Shown piece by piece: positions 36,087 through 46,608 of a DNA stretch of 64,000 nt. Positions within the stretch are counted from its first letter, which is position 1; every line of letters begins with the position of its first letter. Under the pieces are notes generated by a model. The model was given only the letters and a program-made list of their open reading frames with translations, was not told the DNA's origin and ran no database searches. The DNA is from Marinimicrobium sp050113635. GTDB lineage: Bacteria > Pseudomonadota > Gammaproteobacteria > Pseudomonadales > Cellvibrionaceae. The stretch covers positions 143,758 to 207,757 of the forward strand of contig NZ_JBNJLT010000007.1 in the NCBI RefSeq assembly GCF_050113635.1. Reading direction: 5' to 3'. The translations under genes and the position numbers were made by a program.

Positions 36087-38267
36087 TTACCAGTTGGCTA
36101 CGCGATTGCGTTCTTGCTCGTCCATATCGGACAACAGTTCAATAAAGTCAATCAGGATGTAGCCGGACTCGTTCAGGAAGGGGTCTTTTTCCGGATCGAT
36201 TTTGCTGTGAGACTGAGCGGTGAAGTCGACCAGGTCTTCTTCCATGCCGTCGTCATTAGCGGCTTCATCGTTAGAGCCTTCTTCATCAGATTGAGTGTCA
36301 TCGGCTACGCCGTCGATGTCGTCGTAACTTTCATATAAAGACAAGCCTTTTGCTTTGCGGCGTTGATTCTCGAGAGCCAACAGTTTCTCCTCAAACGTTT
36401 CCTGCTCCTTCAGTCGGGCCTGTTCGTTCAGGGAAACCACTTTCCGGTCTTTGTTTTTGCGGGTCAACGTCATTTGGCCATTCAGGTACGTGAAGTCGGG
36501 GTTTTGAGTCACGCGGCTTTCGTGTGCCGGGTTTAACTTTGGGAGCAGCGCATTGACGTCGTAGTACTTTTCGTGCGAAACCGCATGGATTCTGTCCCAG
36601 GGCAGGGCGTGGTCATAGCTGCTTTCACCCACTTCCTCGGCGTCTACAAGGCTGGGGAGCGTCATGTCGGGAATGATGCCGCGATGTTGGGTGCTGTCGC
36701 CTGAGACGCGGTAGAATTTGGACTCGGTGAGTTTCAGCTGGCCGGCTTCCACGGGCACAAGTGACTGAACCGAGCCCTTGCCAAAGCTCTGGCTGCCGAC
36801 AATTAACCCTCGACCGTAATCCTGAATGGCGCCAGCGAAAATCTCCGAAGCGGAGGCGCTGAGCCGGTCAATCAGCACCAACAGCGGGCCTCGATATGCG
36901 GCCGGTGAGTGTGCCTGATAGTTGCGGGAAATCAGGGAATTGGTCTGGCGAATCTGTACCACGGGGCCGCGATCAATAAACAGGTCGGTCAGGGTTGTGG
37001 CTTCCTGGAGAGACCCGCCGCCGTTGCCTCGTAAATCGAGAATGATGCCATCCACGTTTTCTTTCTCGAGCTTGCCCAAAATCTTCAGTACATCGCGGGT
37101 GGTGCTTTTGAAATTGGGGTCACGGTTGCGATACGCCTCGAAATCCATGTAGAAGGTCGGCACTTTAATAACGCCAATTTTATAGCGGTCACGGCCACTG
37201 TTCAGTTCGAACACTTCATGTTGGGCGGCCTGCTCTTCCAGTTTTACTTTGTCGCGGGTGATGATAATGGTTTTGGTGGCGCTATCCGCAGGCGCTTTCG
37301 AAGGCAGCACCTCAAGGCGTACCACCGTGCCCTTTTTCCCTCTTATCTGATCAACGACTTCGTCAAGGCGCCAGCCCACGACGTCCGTCATCTCTCCTTT
37401 CTCGCCCTGTCCGACGGAGATAATACGGTCAGCGGGTCGCAGTTCGCCTTGTTTGTCAGCCGGACCGGCGGGCACCAAGCGCATGACTTTGGTGTATTCG
37501 TCTTCCGTTTGAAGTACGGCGCCGATGCCTTCCAGGGACAGCGACATATTGATATTGAAGTTTTCCAGCGTGCGTGGAGAGAGGTAGTTGGTGTGTGGAT
37601 CGTATAGGGTGGTGAGGCTGTTGACGATCACCTCAAAGGCATCCTCGCTCTCTTGCTGCTTTACGCGGCGCAGTTGGTTGGTATAGCGCTTATGCAACAG
37701 TTCCTTGCTGTCTTCCAAGTCCTTGCCCGCCAGGCTTAGATCGAGCAGGGCGGCTTTAATCCGTCTGTGCCAGAGCTCATCGGCGGTTTGTTTGTCTTTT
37801 GGCCACTCGGCTTTCTCCCAGTCCACGACCAGGGTATCGTCTTTAGTAAAATCGTATTTGATCTCGTCGCTTTCGAGAGACGCAATGACGGATTCCAGTC
37901 GGGTGACCAATCGTTGGCGATAGACATCGAAAACCCGGAATGCCTCGGTCAGGTTGCCTTTGGCCAGCCAGTCATCGAATTTGCGGCGACTCTTGTTGAA
38001 ACTGTCGATGTCGGCCTGGAAAAAATAACTCTTGGTCGGGTCGAGCGTTTTCAGGTAGTTGTCGAGAAACTCAGAGGAAAGCTGGTCGTTCAGTGCCTGT
38101 TCCCGATAATGGTGCTCGCTCAGCTGTCGCACCACGCTGGCAGTGACCTCTTGATGTTGTTCGCTAATCTTGAGTGGCTCCAGCGCCTCGGCCCACAGAG
38201 TAGGGGAGCCGAGCAGCAACAAAAGGGCGATGGTGCTGTTGCGCAGAAGCGTCTTGATGTCGGGCAT
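36087..38267 (-). CDS. prc: Tail-specific carboxy-terminal protease Prc (S41)
   Basis: Periplasmic protease that trims or degrades proteins from their C-termini, including envelope and cell-wall enzymes. From ATG 38267 (MPDIKTLLRNS) it has 726 residues: a signal peptide (about 1-26), a helical N-domain, a PDZ domain (GIGAVLQTEDEYTKVMRLVPAGPA) and the S41 core. The catalytic Ser is in LSASASEIFAGAIQDYGRGL and the Lys in SFGKGSVQSLVP. GGAAAGAAG precedes the ATG; the longer frame begins 20 codons upstream and would spoil the signal peptide. The C-terminal extension is strongly acidic. Confidence 0.96.
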   Translation of the reverse strand: MPDIKTLLRNSTIALLLLLGSPTLWAEALEPLKISEQHQEVTASVVRQLSEHHYREQALNDQLSSEFLDNYLKTLDPTKSYFFQADIDSFNKSRRKFDDWLAKGNLTEAFRVFDVYRQRLVTRLESVIASLESDEIKYDFTKDDTLVVDWEKAEWPKDKQTADELWHRRIKAALLDLSLAGKDLEDSKELLHKRYTNQLRRVKQQESEDAFEVIVNSLTTLYDPHTNYLSPRTLENFNINMSLSLEGIGAVLQTEDEYTKVMRLVPAGPADKQGELRPADRIISVGQGEKGEMTDVVGWRLDEVVDQIRGKKGTVVRLEVLPSKAPADSATKTIIITRDKVKLEEQAAQHEVFELNSGRDRYKIGVIKVPTFYMDFEAYRNRDPNFKSTTRDVLKILGKLEKENVDGIILDLRGNGGGSLQEATTLTDLFIDRGPVVQIRQTNSLISRNYQAHSPAAYRGPLLVLIDRLSASASEIFAGAIQDYGRGLIVGSQSFGKGSVQSLVPVEAGQLKLTESKFYRVSGDSTQHRGIIPDMTLPSLVDAEEVGESSYDHALPWDRIHAVSHEKYYDVNALLPKLNPAHESRVTQNPDFTYLNGQMTLTRKNKDRKVVSLNEQARLKEQETFEEKLLALENQRRKAKGLSLYESYDDIDGVADDTQSDEEGSNDEAANDDGMEEDLVDFTAQSHSKIDPEKDPFLNESGYILIDFIELLSDMDEQERNRVANW

Positions 38268-38361
38268 AACTTCTTTCCTGCTGTACGTCAGGGACTGACC
38301 TATGAGAAATAGGGATTTGAGTCTCAATGTTTCATACTACTACAGGGCTTGAGACAGCACC

Positions 38362-38408
38362 ACCGCTGGGCCTTAGAGGCGAGCGGGAGCGCGAGGTTCC
38401 CAGCGGTG
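38362..38408. other. Long-loop inverted repeat upstream of prc
   Basis: ACCGCTGGG (38362-38370) and CCCAGCGGT (38399-38407) form a 9- to 10-bp stem with a 28-nt G/A-rich loop. It lies between prc and gltA, next to the hairpin at 38419, so a transcript from gltA would carry two hairpins in tandem. Confidence 0.6.
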
Positions 38409-38418
38409 GCGCGAAATG

Positions 38419-38453
38419 CAACGGGGGCTGCCCTCTCGGTGCAGCCCCCGTTG
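38419..38453 (-). terminator. Hairpin after gltA, probable terminator
   Basis: CAACGGGGGCTGC (38419-38431) pairs perfectly with 38441-38453 around a nine-base loop. The 13-bp stem is very G/C-rich, but no T-run follows on the gltA strand. Confidence 0.65.
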
Positions 38454-38484
38454 TCGGTGCCGACGTAAAATCCAGGCGATTGTG

Positions 38485-39762
<1,278 letters not shown>

Positions 39763-39900
39763 TACGGACTCCTGTATTTACAAACTCTTTTAAGGCTTCC
39801 AGGAATGGCAGGATGGCCAGACTGGATAAAAAATCGAGGCGTCACTATAAGCCCCGGCGTGGGTTTGTCAAACGGCCCACGGGTTGATTGGGAGGCGGCA

Positions 39901-40068
39901 TTATAGAGGAGAAGCCGCCTTTTCGGTAGCGTTTGGCGGTTCGGCTGCGGAAAAATGTGCCCTGCGGTATTCGTGAGCGTTGTTATAACTTCTGGCTATG
40001 GCTCTTCCAATGTGCGTCATCAGGGCTTTTGCCGCGTTTTTTGGCGCGGGTTTTTGTTTGTGTTTCAT
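39901..40068 (-). CDS. Small basic hypothetical protein
   Basis: Possible 55-residue protein starting MKHKQKPAPKNAAKALMTH. It is Lys/Arg/Ala-rich, without a membrane segment. GAGAG lies 8 bases upstream of the ATG at 40068, a weak ribosome-binding site. The frame extends further upstream, but this start is the most plausible. I do not recognise a family. It fills the gltA/sdhC intergenic space, and its start region faces the candidate sdh promoter, so it may be spurious. Confidence 0.35.
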   Translation of the reverse strand: MKHKQKPAPKNAAKALMTHIGRAIARSYNNAHEYRRAHFSAAEPPNATEKAASPL

Positions 40069-40086
40069 GCCGTGACTCTCTATAAT
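40058..40086 (+). promoter_or_regulatory. Candidate promoter of the sdh-suc cluster
   Basis: TTGTGT (40058-40063) and a consensus TATAAT (40081-40086) are 17 bp apart. The transcript would have a leader of roughly 160 nt before sdhC, with a small GCCCG/CGGGC hairpin near 40223-40238. Confidence 0.6.
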
Positions 40087-40257
40087 ACGCCGCGTCTTGC
40101 AGGCAGCGGTGAGAGAGCCTTCATCATCCCGATTTTCGGACGGGGCGGTGCACAACGAAATCAACCTGGCAGCCGCCCTGTGTGCGTTTGGAGAGATGCG
40201 CCTGGCGCTATTTCGCTAACCTGCCCGACCGTGCGGGCTAGAAGGTGACTATCAACC

Positions 40258-40632
40258 GTGAAAAACCAACGACCTGTCAATCTAGAAATCTCCACCATCA
40301 AGTTTCCGATCACCGCTATTGTTTCCATTCTCCACCGCATGTCCGGTGTGGTCCTGTTCGCCGGGGTGGCGGTGCTGTTGTGGCTCCTTGATGCCAGTCT
40401 GGCCTCGGAAGAGCAGTTTGTAGCCCTTCAGGAAGCGTTAACCCGTCCTTTATGGCAATTTATCATTTGGGCCGTCCTGGCTGCATTGGCTTATCACCTG
40501 GTGGCGGGCGTTCGCCATTTGATTATGGACTGCGGCATTGGTGAAAGCCTTCAAGGTGGGCGACTCGGCGCAGTCATTGTTGTCGTTCTGTCCCTGGTAC
40601 TGATTGTTCTGGCGGGAGTGTGGGTATGGTAA
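40258..40632 (+). CDS. sdhC: Succinate dehydrogenase cytochrome b556 subunit
   Basis: Membrane anchor that carries heme b and helps form the quinone site of complex II. The 124 residues have three transmembrane helices. RPVNLEISTIKFPITAIVSILHRMSGVVLF is the family signature, with heme-ligand His in the HLVAGVRHLIMDCG block. The start is GTG 40258 behind GAAGGTGA. It overlaps sdhD. Confidence 0.95.
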   Translation: MKNQRPVNLEISTIKFPITAIVSILHRMSGVVLFAGVAVLLWLLDASLASEEQFVALQEALTRPLWQFIIWAVLAALAYHLVAGVRHLIMDCGIGESLQGGRLGAVIVVVLSLVLIVLAGVWVW

Positions 40633-40994
40633 CCGCAGTAACGAACCTGGGCCGAAGCGGCCTGTTTGACTGGCTGATTCAACGTGTGAGCGCCGTTATT
40701 CTGGCGGCTTATACGATTTTTATTGCGGCCTATCTGATTTTTACCCCCGATTTGTCCTTCGAGCAGTGGCAAGCGCTGTTTGACCATTTGTGGATGCGGA
40801 TATTTACCCTGCTGACCCTGCTGTCAGCGGTGACGCATGCCTGGATTGGTCTCTGGTCGGTGCTGACAGACTACCTGACCGAGCGAATGATGGGCGGCAA
40901 GGCGACCGTCTTGCGTCTTTTGGCTCAAGTATTGCTCGCGCTGGTCGCTGTGACATACACCCTGTGGGGTGTTGAAATTATCTGGGGGTTTTGA
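40626..40994 (+). CDS. sdhD: Succinate dehydrogenase membrane anchor subunit
   Basis: Second anchor subunit of complex II. The 122 residues have three hydrophobic helices. GLFDWLIQRVSAVILAAY and the helix containing SAVTHAWIGLWSVLTDYL (heme-ligand His) are typical. GGGAG before ATG 40626 is preferred to the in-frame GTG at 40620. It overlaps the end of sdhC by seven bases. Confidence 0.95.
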   Translation: MVTAVTNLGRSGLFDWLIQRVSAVILAAYTIFIAAYLIFTPDLSFEQWQALFDHLWMRIFTLLTLLSAVTHAWIGLWSVLTDYLTERMMGGKATVLRLLAQVLLALVAVTYTLWGVEIIWGF

Positions 40995-40997
40995 ACA

Positions 40998-42761
40998 ATG
41001 CGGACAATCTCTTTTGACGGCATCGTAATTGGCGGCGGTGGTGCCGGTATGCGAGCGGCGTTGCAGTTGGCCAGTTCCGGTTACAAAACCGCTGTAATTA
41101 CCAAAGTGTTTCCAACCCGCTCCCACACTGTGTCTGCGCAAGGTGGGATTACGTGCGCGATTGCCAGTTCCGACCCGAATGATGACTGGCGCTGGCACAT
41201 GTACGACACCGTGAAAGGCTCTGACTATATCGGTGATCAGGAAGCTATTGAATATATGTGTTCTGTCGGACCTGAAGCGGTGTTCGAACTCGAGCACATG
41301 GGTCTGCCATTCTCTCGTACCGAGGAAGGTCGCATTTACCAGCGCCCGTTCGGCGGGCAGTCCAAAGATTTCGGTAAAGGTGGCCAGGCGGCCCGCACCT
41401 GTGCCGCCGCTGACCGGACCGGTCACGCACTGCTGCACACGCTGTACCAGAGCAACGTCAAGAGCAACACCGTTTTCATGAATGAATGGTACGCCGTGGA
41501 CCTGGTGAAGAACCAGGACGGCGCGGTGGTGGGCGTAATCGCTATTAATATGGAAGACGGTGAAACCGTCTTCGTTCACTCCAAAGCCACGGTTTTGGCG
41601 ACTGGCGGTGCCGGGCGTATTTATGCCTCTACTACTAATGCCCATATCAATACCGGTGACGGTATCGGGATGGCCCTGCGCGCCGGTTTTCCGGTTCAGG
41701 ACATCGAGATGTGGCAGTTCCACCCGACCGGTATTGCCGGCGCTGGTGTGCTGGTGACGGAAGGTTGTCGAGGCGAGGGCGGTTACCTCGTTAATAAGGA
41801 TGGTGAGCGCTTCATGGAGCGTTATGCTCCGAATGCCAAGGATCTGGCGGGCCGCGATGTCGTGGCGCGTTCGATGGTAATGGAAATTCTGGAAGGTCGC
41901 GGTTGCGGCGAAAATGGCGATCACGTGCTGCTGAAGCTGGATCACCTGGGTGAAGAAGTGCTGGAAAGCCGTCTCCCGGGGATTTGTGAACTGTCGCGCA
42001 CCTTTGCCCACGTAGACCCGGTCAAGGCGCCGATTCCTGTGGTTCCGACCTGCCACTACATGATGGGCGGCATCCCGACCAATGTTCACGGACAGGCCCT
42101 GACGGTCGATGCCAATGGTAATGACAAGCCCATCGATGGCTTGTTTGCCTGTGGCGAAGTGGCGTGTGTTTCCGTTCACGGCGCCAATCGCCTGGGTGGC
42201 AACTCACTGCTGGACCTGGTGGTCTTCGGCCGTGCGGCGGGTCAGTACATCGAAAAAGCGTTGCGCGAAGGGGTGGAACACCGCGACGCGTCTCGTGACG
42301 ATTTGGAGGCCGCTACCAACCGGTTGAATCGCCTGAACGAGTCCAAGTCCGGTGAAAGCGCCGCGGCCCTGCGCACCGAGCTGCAAACCGTTATGCAGAA
42401 CCACTTTGGTGTGTTCCGTAAGGGTGAGTTCATGGAAGAAGGCATCAAAAAACTGGCCGATTTGCGCGAGCGCATCGCCAATGTGGTTCTGGAAGACAAG
42501 AGCCAGGCCTTCAATACGGCCCGTATTGAGGCGCTGGAACTGCAAAATCTGCTGGAAGTGGCCGAGGCAACAGCCATTGCGGCCAATGAGCGCACAGAGT
42601 CTCGCGGTGCCCATGCCCGCGATGACTACCAGGAGCGTGACGACAAGAACTGGCTGTGCCACTCCATGTACTACCCTACAGAAAAACGGGTGGGCAAGCG
42701 TCAGGTGAACTTTGCACCGCGCACCATGGAAGCTTTTGAACCCAAAGTTCGCACGTATTAA
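40998..42761 (+). CDS. sdhA: Succinate dehydrogenase flavoprotein subunit
   Basis: Oxidises succinate to fumarate with covalently bound FAD. The 587 residues match the family. The FAD-binding GGGGAGMRAALQL, the FAD-linked His in SHTVSAQGGI, HPTGIAGAGVLVTEGCRGEGGYL with the substrate loop, and PTCHYMMGGIPTN are all present. It begins three bases after sdhD. Confidence 0.99.
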   Translation: MRTISFDGIVIGGGGAGMRAALQLASSGYKTAVITKVFPTRSHTVSAQGGITCAIASSDPNDDWRWHMYDTVKGSDYIGDQEAIEYMCSVGPEAVFELEHMGLPFSRTEEGRIYQRPFGGQSKDFGKGGQAARTCAAADRTGHALLHTLYQSNVKSNTVFMNEWYAVDLVKNQDGAVVGVIAINMEDGETVFVHSKATVLATGGAGRIYASTTNAHINTGDGIGMALRAGFPVQDIEMWQFHPTGIAGAGVLVTEGCRGEGGYLVNKDGERFMERYAPNAKDLAGRDVVARSMVMEILEGRGCGENGDHVLLKLDHLGEEVLESRLPGICELSRTFAHVDPVKAPIPVVPTCHYMMGGIPTNVHGQALTVDANGNDKPIDGLFACGEVACVSVHGANRLGGNSLLDLVVFGRAAGQYIEKALREGVEHRDASRDDLEAATNRLNRLNESKSGESAAALRTELQTVMQNHFGVFRKGEFMEEGIKKLADLRERIANVVLEDKSQAFNTARIEALELQNLLEVAEATAIAANERTESRGAHARDDYQERDDKNWLCHSMYYPTEKRVGKRQVNFAPRTMEAFEPKVRTY

Positions 42762-42772
42762 GGGGTGATGTT

Positions 42773-43477
42773 ATGTTGAAGGTAGAAGTCTATCGCTATA
42801 ACCCCGAAACCGATCAGGCCCCTTACATGAAGACCTATGAGGTCGATACTCAGGGTAAGGATCTGATGGTTCTGGACGTGCTGGAAATGCTCAAGGCCGA
42901 GGACTCAACCCTTGCCTTCCGCCGCTCTTGCCGCGAAGGGGTGTGTGGGTCCGACGGCATGAACATTAACGGCGTCAATGGGTTAGCGTGTGTGACCCCG
43001 TTGTCCCAGGTGGTGAAAAAGGGCAAATTGATTGTTCGCCCGCTGCCCGGCTTACCGGTCATCCGCGACCTGGTCATTGATATGGGCCAGTTCTACGAGC
43101 AATACCGCAAAATCGAGCCCTATTTGCAAAATGATACGCCCGCTCCGGCTATTGAGCGGTTACAATCTCCGGAAGATCGCGCCAAACTGGATGGTCTCTA
43201 TGAGTGCATTCTGTGTGCGTGCTGCTCCACCAGTTGCCCTTCGTTCTGGTGGAACCCGGAGAAATTTATTGGACCGGCTGGTTTGCTGCAGGCGTATCGC
43301 TTCCTGGCGGACAGCCGCGACCTGGCGACAGAAAAGCGGTTGTCGAATCTGGACGACCCGTTTAGTGTTTTCCGCTGCCACAGTATTCAAAACTGTGTGG
43401 CAGTTTGCCCAAAAGGGTTGAACCCGACTCGGGCAATCGGGCATATTCGCTCAATGTTGCTGCGAAGCGCCACGTAG
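42773..43477 (+). CDS. sdhB: Succinate dehydrogenase iron-sulfur subunit
   Basis: Passes electrons from FAD to quinone through three clusters. The 234 residues show ligands for [2Fe-2S] (CREGVCGSDGMNINGVNGLAC), [4Fe-4S] (CILCACCSTSCPSFW) and [3Fe-4S] (CHSIQNCVAVCPKGLNP). AAGGGGTGATGTT precedes the ATG. A terminator at 43548-43579 follows. Confidence 0.99.
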   Translation: MLKVEVYRYNPETDQAPYMKTYEVDTQGKDLMVLDVLEMLKAEDSTLAFRRSCREGVCGSDGMNINGVNGLACVTPLSQVVKKGKLIVRPLPGLPVIRDLVIDMGQFYEQYRKIEPYLQNDTPAPAIERLQSPEDRAKLDGLYECILCACCSTSCPSFWWNPEKFIGPAGLLQAYRFLADSRDLATEKRLSNLDDPFSVFRCHSIQNCVAVCPKGLNPTRAIGHIRSMLLRSAT

Positions 43478-43524
43478 AATACCGCTAAACGGCAAGCCAC
43501 TTGCCTGCGATCAGTGGCATAAAT

Positions 43525-43545
43525 GGCGGATTCGGCGAATCCGCC
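43525..43545 (+). other. Perfect 9-bp hairpin after sdhB
   Basis: GGCGGATTC (43525-43533) pairs with 43537-43545 around GGC. It lies directly before the terminator at 43548 and may protect the sdh mRNA 3' end. Confidence 0.65.
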
Positions 43546-43547
43546 GA

Positions 43548-43579
43548 CGGACAGACCCCTTGCGGCCTGTCCGCTTTTT
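43548..43579 (+). terminator. Intrinsic terminator between sdhB and sucA
   Basis: CGGACAG (43548-43554) pairs with CTGTCCG (43567-43573), followed by GCTTTTT. Its presence implies that sdhCDAB and suc transcription are at least partly separated. Confidence 0.8.
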
Positions 43580-43626
43580 CGAGCGGCGACTCCTGCCAAA
43601 AGCGGGGGACGTTATGGTAGCTAATG

Positions 43627-43723
43627 GCTAGAGACTAGCAGGGGAGTATCGGGTAACACCCGAGCTGACTGTCGGCCGCCCCCTGGCGGGGACAGTTGGA
43701 GACCCCATGACAAGGTGGGTGTA
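43627..43723 (+). ncRNA. Structured leader upstream of sucA (candidate cis-regulatory RNA)
   Basis: Three consecutive hairpins: GCTA/TAGC (43627-43639), TCGGGT/ACCCGA with loop AAC (43649-43663), and a two-tier hairpin (43668-43696) with ACTGTC/GACAGT outside and CCGCC/GGCGG inside. They lie between the sdhB terminator and the sucA ribosome-binding site. Conserved RNAs named sucA and sucA-II are known before sucA in other proteobacteria; I cannot confirm membership by eye. Confidence 0.5.
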
Positions 43724-46558
43724 ATGCAAGACAGCATCATGGAGCATTTTTGGCGCACGTCCCATATCTCCGGTGGGAATGCCGCCTATGTCGAAGCGCT
43801 CTACGACACATATTTACACGATCCCAACGCGGTTCCTGAAGAGTGGCGTAATTATTTTGAACAGTTACCCCGGGTCGACGGGGTCGTTACCCAGGACATC
43901 CCGCACTCCGTTGTCCGTGAGCAGTTTGAGCGTCTCGCCAAAACCCGTTCCGCTACAGCGTCAACCAATGTGGCCGGCTCCGTAAGCCTCGAACACGAGC
44001 GCAAGCAGGTCAAAGTTCTCCAGTTAATCAGCTCCTACCGTTTTCGCGGACACCAGAAAGCCGAACTCGACCCCCTGAATCTAATGGAACGCGAGCGAGT
44101 GCCCGATCTCGAACTGGGGTTCCATGGCCTGACCGACGCGGATCTGGATACCCATTTCAACACTGGCAACCTCTTTATCGGTCGCGAAGAAGCGCCTCTG
44201 CGCGATATTGTTGAAGTGCTGGAACAGACCTACTGCGGACACGTGGGTCCGGAGATCATGCACATTACCAATCTGGCTGAAAAACAGTGGTTGCAGCAGC
44301 GATTGGAAAGTGTGCGATCCAAGCCGGACTTCAGTAACGAGCAACGCCTGGCCGTGCTCGATCGCTTGGTGGCCGCCGAGGGGCTTGAGCGCCATCTGGA
44401 TAGCAAATACCCCGGTACAAAACGGTTTGGCCTGGAAGGGGGCGAAAGCTTCATTCCGTTGGTCGATGCGATTGTAAAGCGCGCCGGTGGTTACGGTGCC
44501 AAAGAAATTGTACTGGGCATGGCTCACCGGGGCCGCCTGAATACACTGGTGAATATCTTCGGTAAAAGTCCGGCCGAGCTGTTCGGTGAATTTGAAGGCA
44601 CCAAACGGTTGGTGGATACCTCAGGGGATGTGAAATACCACCAGGGCTTCTCGTCCAATGTTATGACGCCGGGCGGCGAATTGCACATGGCGATGGCATT
44701 TAACCCGTCGCACCTGGAAATTGTGTCTCCTGTCGTGGAAGGGTCTGTGCGGGCTCGTCAGGATCGTCGCGACGACCCAATCGGTGCCAAGGTTCTGCCC
44801 ATAGTGGTGCATGGTGATGCCGCGTTCGCGGGCCAGGGCGTGGTGATGGAAACCTTCCAGATGTCCCAGACCCGTGCCTACTCCACGGGCGGTACGGTCC
44901 ATCTGGTGATTAACAATCAGGTAGGCTTCACTACCAGCAAGCGTGAGGATATGCGCTCCACCGAATACTGTACCGATGTCGCTAAGATGGTTGAAGCGCC
45001 GATTTTCCACGTTAATGGCGATGATCCGGATGCAGTGTTGTTTGTGGCGCAGCTGGCGGCGGATTACCGCTACGAATTCAAAAAAGACGTGGTGATCGAT
45101 CTGGTTTGCTATCGGCGCCGCGGCCACAACGAGGCCGACGATCCCTCGGCCACCCAGCCGCTGATGTACCAAAATATTCGCAAGCACAAAACCACCCGTG
45201 CGTTGTACGCGGACAAACTGGTGGAAGCGGGCATCGTCGACAGTGAAAAAGTCGACGATATGATGAACAGTTACCGGGCGGCGCTGGATCGCGGCGAAAA
45301 CGTCGCCAATGGCCTGGTGACCGAGCCCGACCGCTCACTGTTCGTCGACTGGTCCGCGTATATCGGCCACGACTGGAGTGCCAAGGGCGATACCAGCGTA
45401 GACCTGAAGCGCTTGCAGGAACTCGGACAGAAAATGTGTGAGATTCCCGACGGCGTAGTGGCCCAGAAACAAGTGGGTAAAATTTACGATGATCGCCGGA
45501 AAATGGCCGGTGGCGCGCTGCCTATTAACTGGGGCATGGGGGAAACGCTGGCCTACGCGACCTTGCTCGACGAAGGTTATGGCGTTCGTTTGACGGGGCA
45601 GGACGTAGGGCGTGGGACCTTCTCCCACCGTCACGCGGTGGTGCATAGCCAAAAAGACGGTTCCACCTATATTCCGCTGCGCCACTTGAAAGAAGGGCAG
45701 CCCGCTTTTGATCTTTACGACTCCTTCCTGTCCGAGGAGGCGGTGCTGGCGTTTGAGTATGGCTATGCGACCACGACGCCGAACGGCCTTATCATCTGGG
45801 AGGCGCAATTTGGCGATTTCGCCAACGGCGCCCAGGTGGTGATCGATCAATTTATTACCAGTGGCGAACACAAATGGGGGCGTCTGTGCGGCTTGACCAT
45901 GCTGCTTCCCCACGGCTATGAAGGGCAGGGGCCAGAGCACTCCTCGGCGCGTCTTGAACGCTTCCTGCAATTGTGTGCTGAGCACAATATCCAGGTCTGT
46001 GTACCCACGACGCCCGCTCAGGTATTCCATATGCTGCGACGTCAGGTAATCCGTCCGATGCGTCGGCCTCTCGTTGTCATGAGTCCCAAATGGATTTTGC
46101 GGCATAAGCTGGCGACTTCAAGCCTGGAAGACTTGGCCAACGGTCGTTTCCACAACGTGATTACCGATGAGCAGGTCGATCCGGCAAAAGCCAAACGAGT
46201 CGTGCTCTGTTCCGGCAAGGTGTATTACCACCTTTTGGAAGAGCGTATGGAGCGTGAGCAGGACGACGTGGCTCTGATTCGGCTGGAGCAATTGTACCCC
46301 TTCCCGGAAGAAGAACTGAAGAAGGCGCTGGCTCCCTTTAAGAAGCTTAAAGATGTCGTTTGGTGTCAGGAAGAGCCGATGAACCAGGGCGCCTGGTACA
46401 GCAGTCAGCATCACATGCGGCGTGTGGTGAACGATCACAACCCGGATCTGTATCTCAGCTACGTGGGTCGCGACCCCTCAGCCGCTCCGGCGGCGGGTTA
46501 CCCCTCGGTGCACCTGGAAGAGCAGAAGCGTTTCATTAACGAGGCCCTGAGCGTTTAG
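43724..46558 (+). CDS. sucA: 2-oxoglutarate dehydrogenase E1 component
   Basis: Thiamine-diphosphate-dependent decarboxylase that feeds succinyl groups to SucB. The 944-residue protein starts at ATG 43724 (MQDSIMEHFWRTSHISGGNAAYVE) behind AAGGTGG; the GTG nine bases earlier is less likely. VLGMAHRGRLNTLVN, the diphosphate-binding HVNGDDPDAVLFVAQLAADYR and GQDVGRGTFSHRHAVV mark the TPP domains. Confidence 0.99.
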   Translation: MQDSIMEHFWRTSHISGGNAAYVEALYDTYLHDPNAVPEEWRNYFEQLPRVDGVVTQDIPHSVVREQFERLAKTRSATASTNVAGSVSLEHERKQVKVLQLISSYRFRGHQKAELDPLNLMERERVPDLELGFHGLTDADLDTHFNTGNLFIGREEAPLRDIVEVLEQTYCGHVGPEIMHITNLAEKQWLQQRLESVRSKPDFSNEQRLAVLDRLVAAEGLERHLDSKYPGTKRFGLEGGESFIPLVDAIVKRAGGYGAKEIVLGMAHRGRLNTLVNIFGKSPAELFGEFEGTKRLVDTSGDVKYHQGFSSNVMTPGGELHMAMAFNPSHLEIVSPVVEGSVRARQDRRDDPIGAKVLPIVVHGDAAFAGQGVVMETFQMSQTRAYSTGGTVHLVINNQVGFTTSKREDMRSTEYCTDVAKMVEAPIFHVNGDDPDAVLFVAQLAADYRYEFKKDVVIDLVCYRRRGHNEADDPSATQPLMYQNIRKHKTTRALYADKLVEAGIVDSEKVDDMMNSYRAALDRGENVANGLVTEPDRSLFVDWSAYIGHDWSAKGDTSVDLKRLQELGQKMCEIPDGVVAQKQVGKIYDDRRKMAGGALPINWGMGETLAYATLLDEGYGVRLTGQDVGRGTFSHRHAVVHSQKDGSTYIPLRHLKEGQPAFDLYDSFLSEEAVLAFEYGYATTTPNGLIIWEAQFGDFANGAQVVIDQFITSGEHKWGRLCGLTMLLPHGYEGQGPEHSSARLERFLQLCAEHNIQVCVPTTPAQVFHMLRRQVIRPMRRPLVVMSPKWILRHKLATSSLEDLANGRFHNVITDEQVDPAKAKRVVLCSGKVYYHLLEERMEREQDDVALIRLEQLYPFPEEELKKALAPFKKLKDVVWCQEEPMNQGAWYSSQHHMRRVVNDHNPDLYLSYVGRDPSAAPAAGYPSVHLEEQKRFINEALSV

Positions 46559-46608
46559 CTCGGACCTGTGTTCGACAAAGAATCCACAGCGATTGCTAAG
46601 GACAAAGA

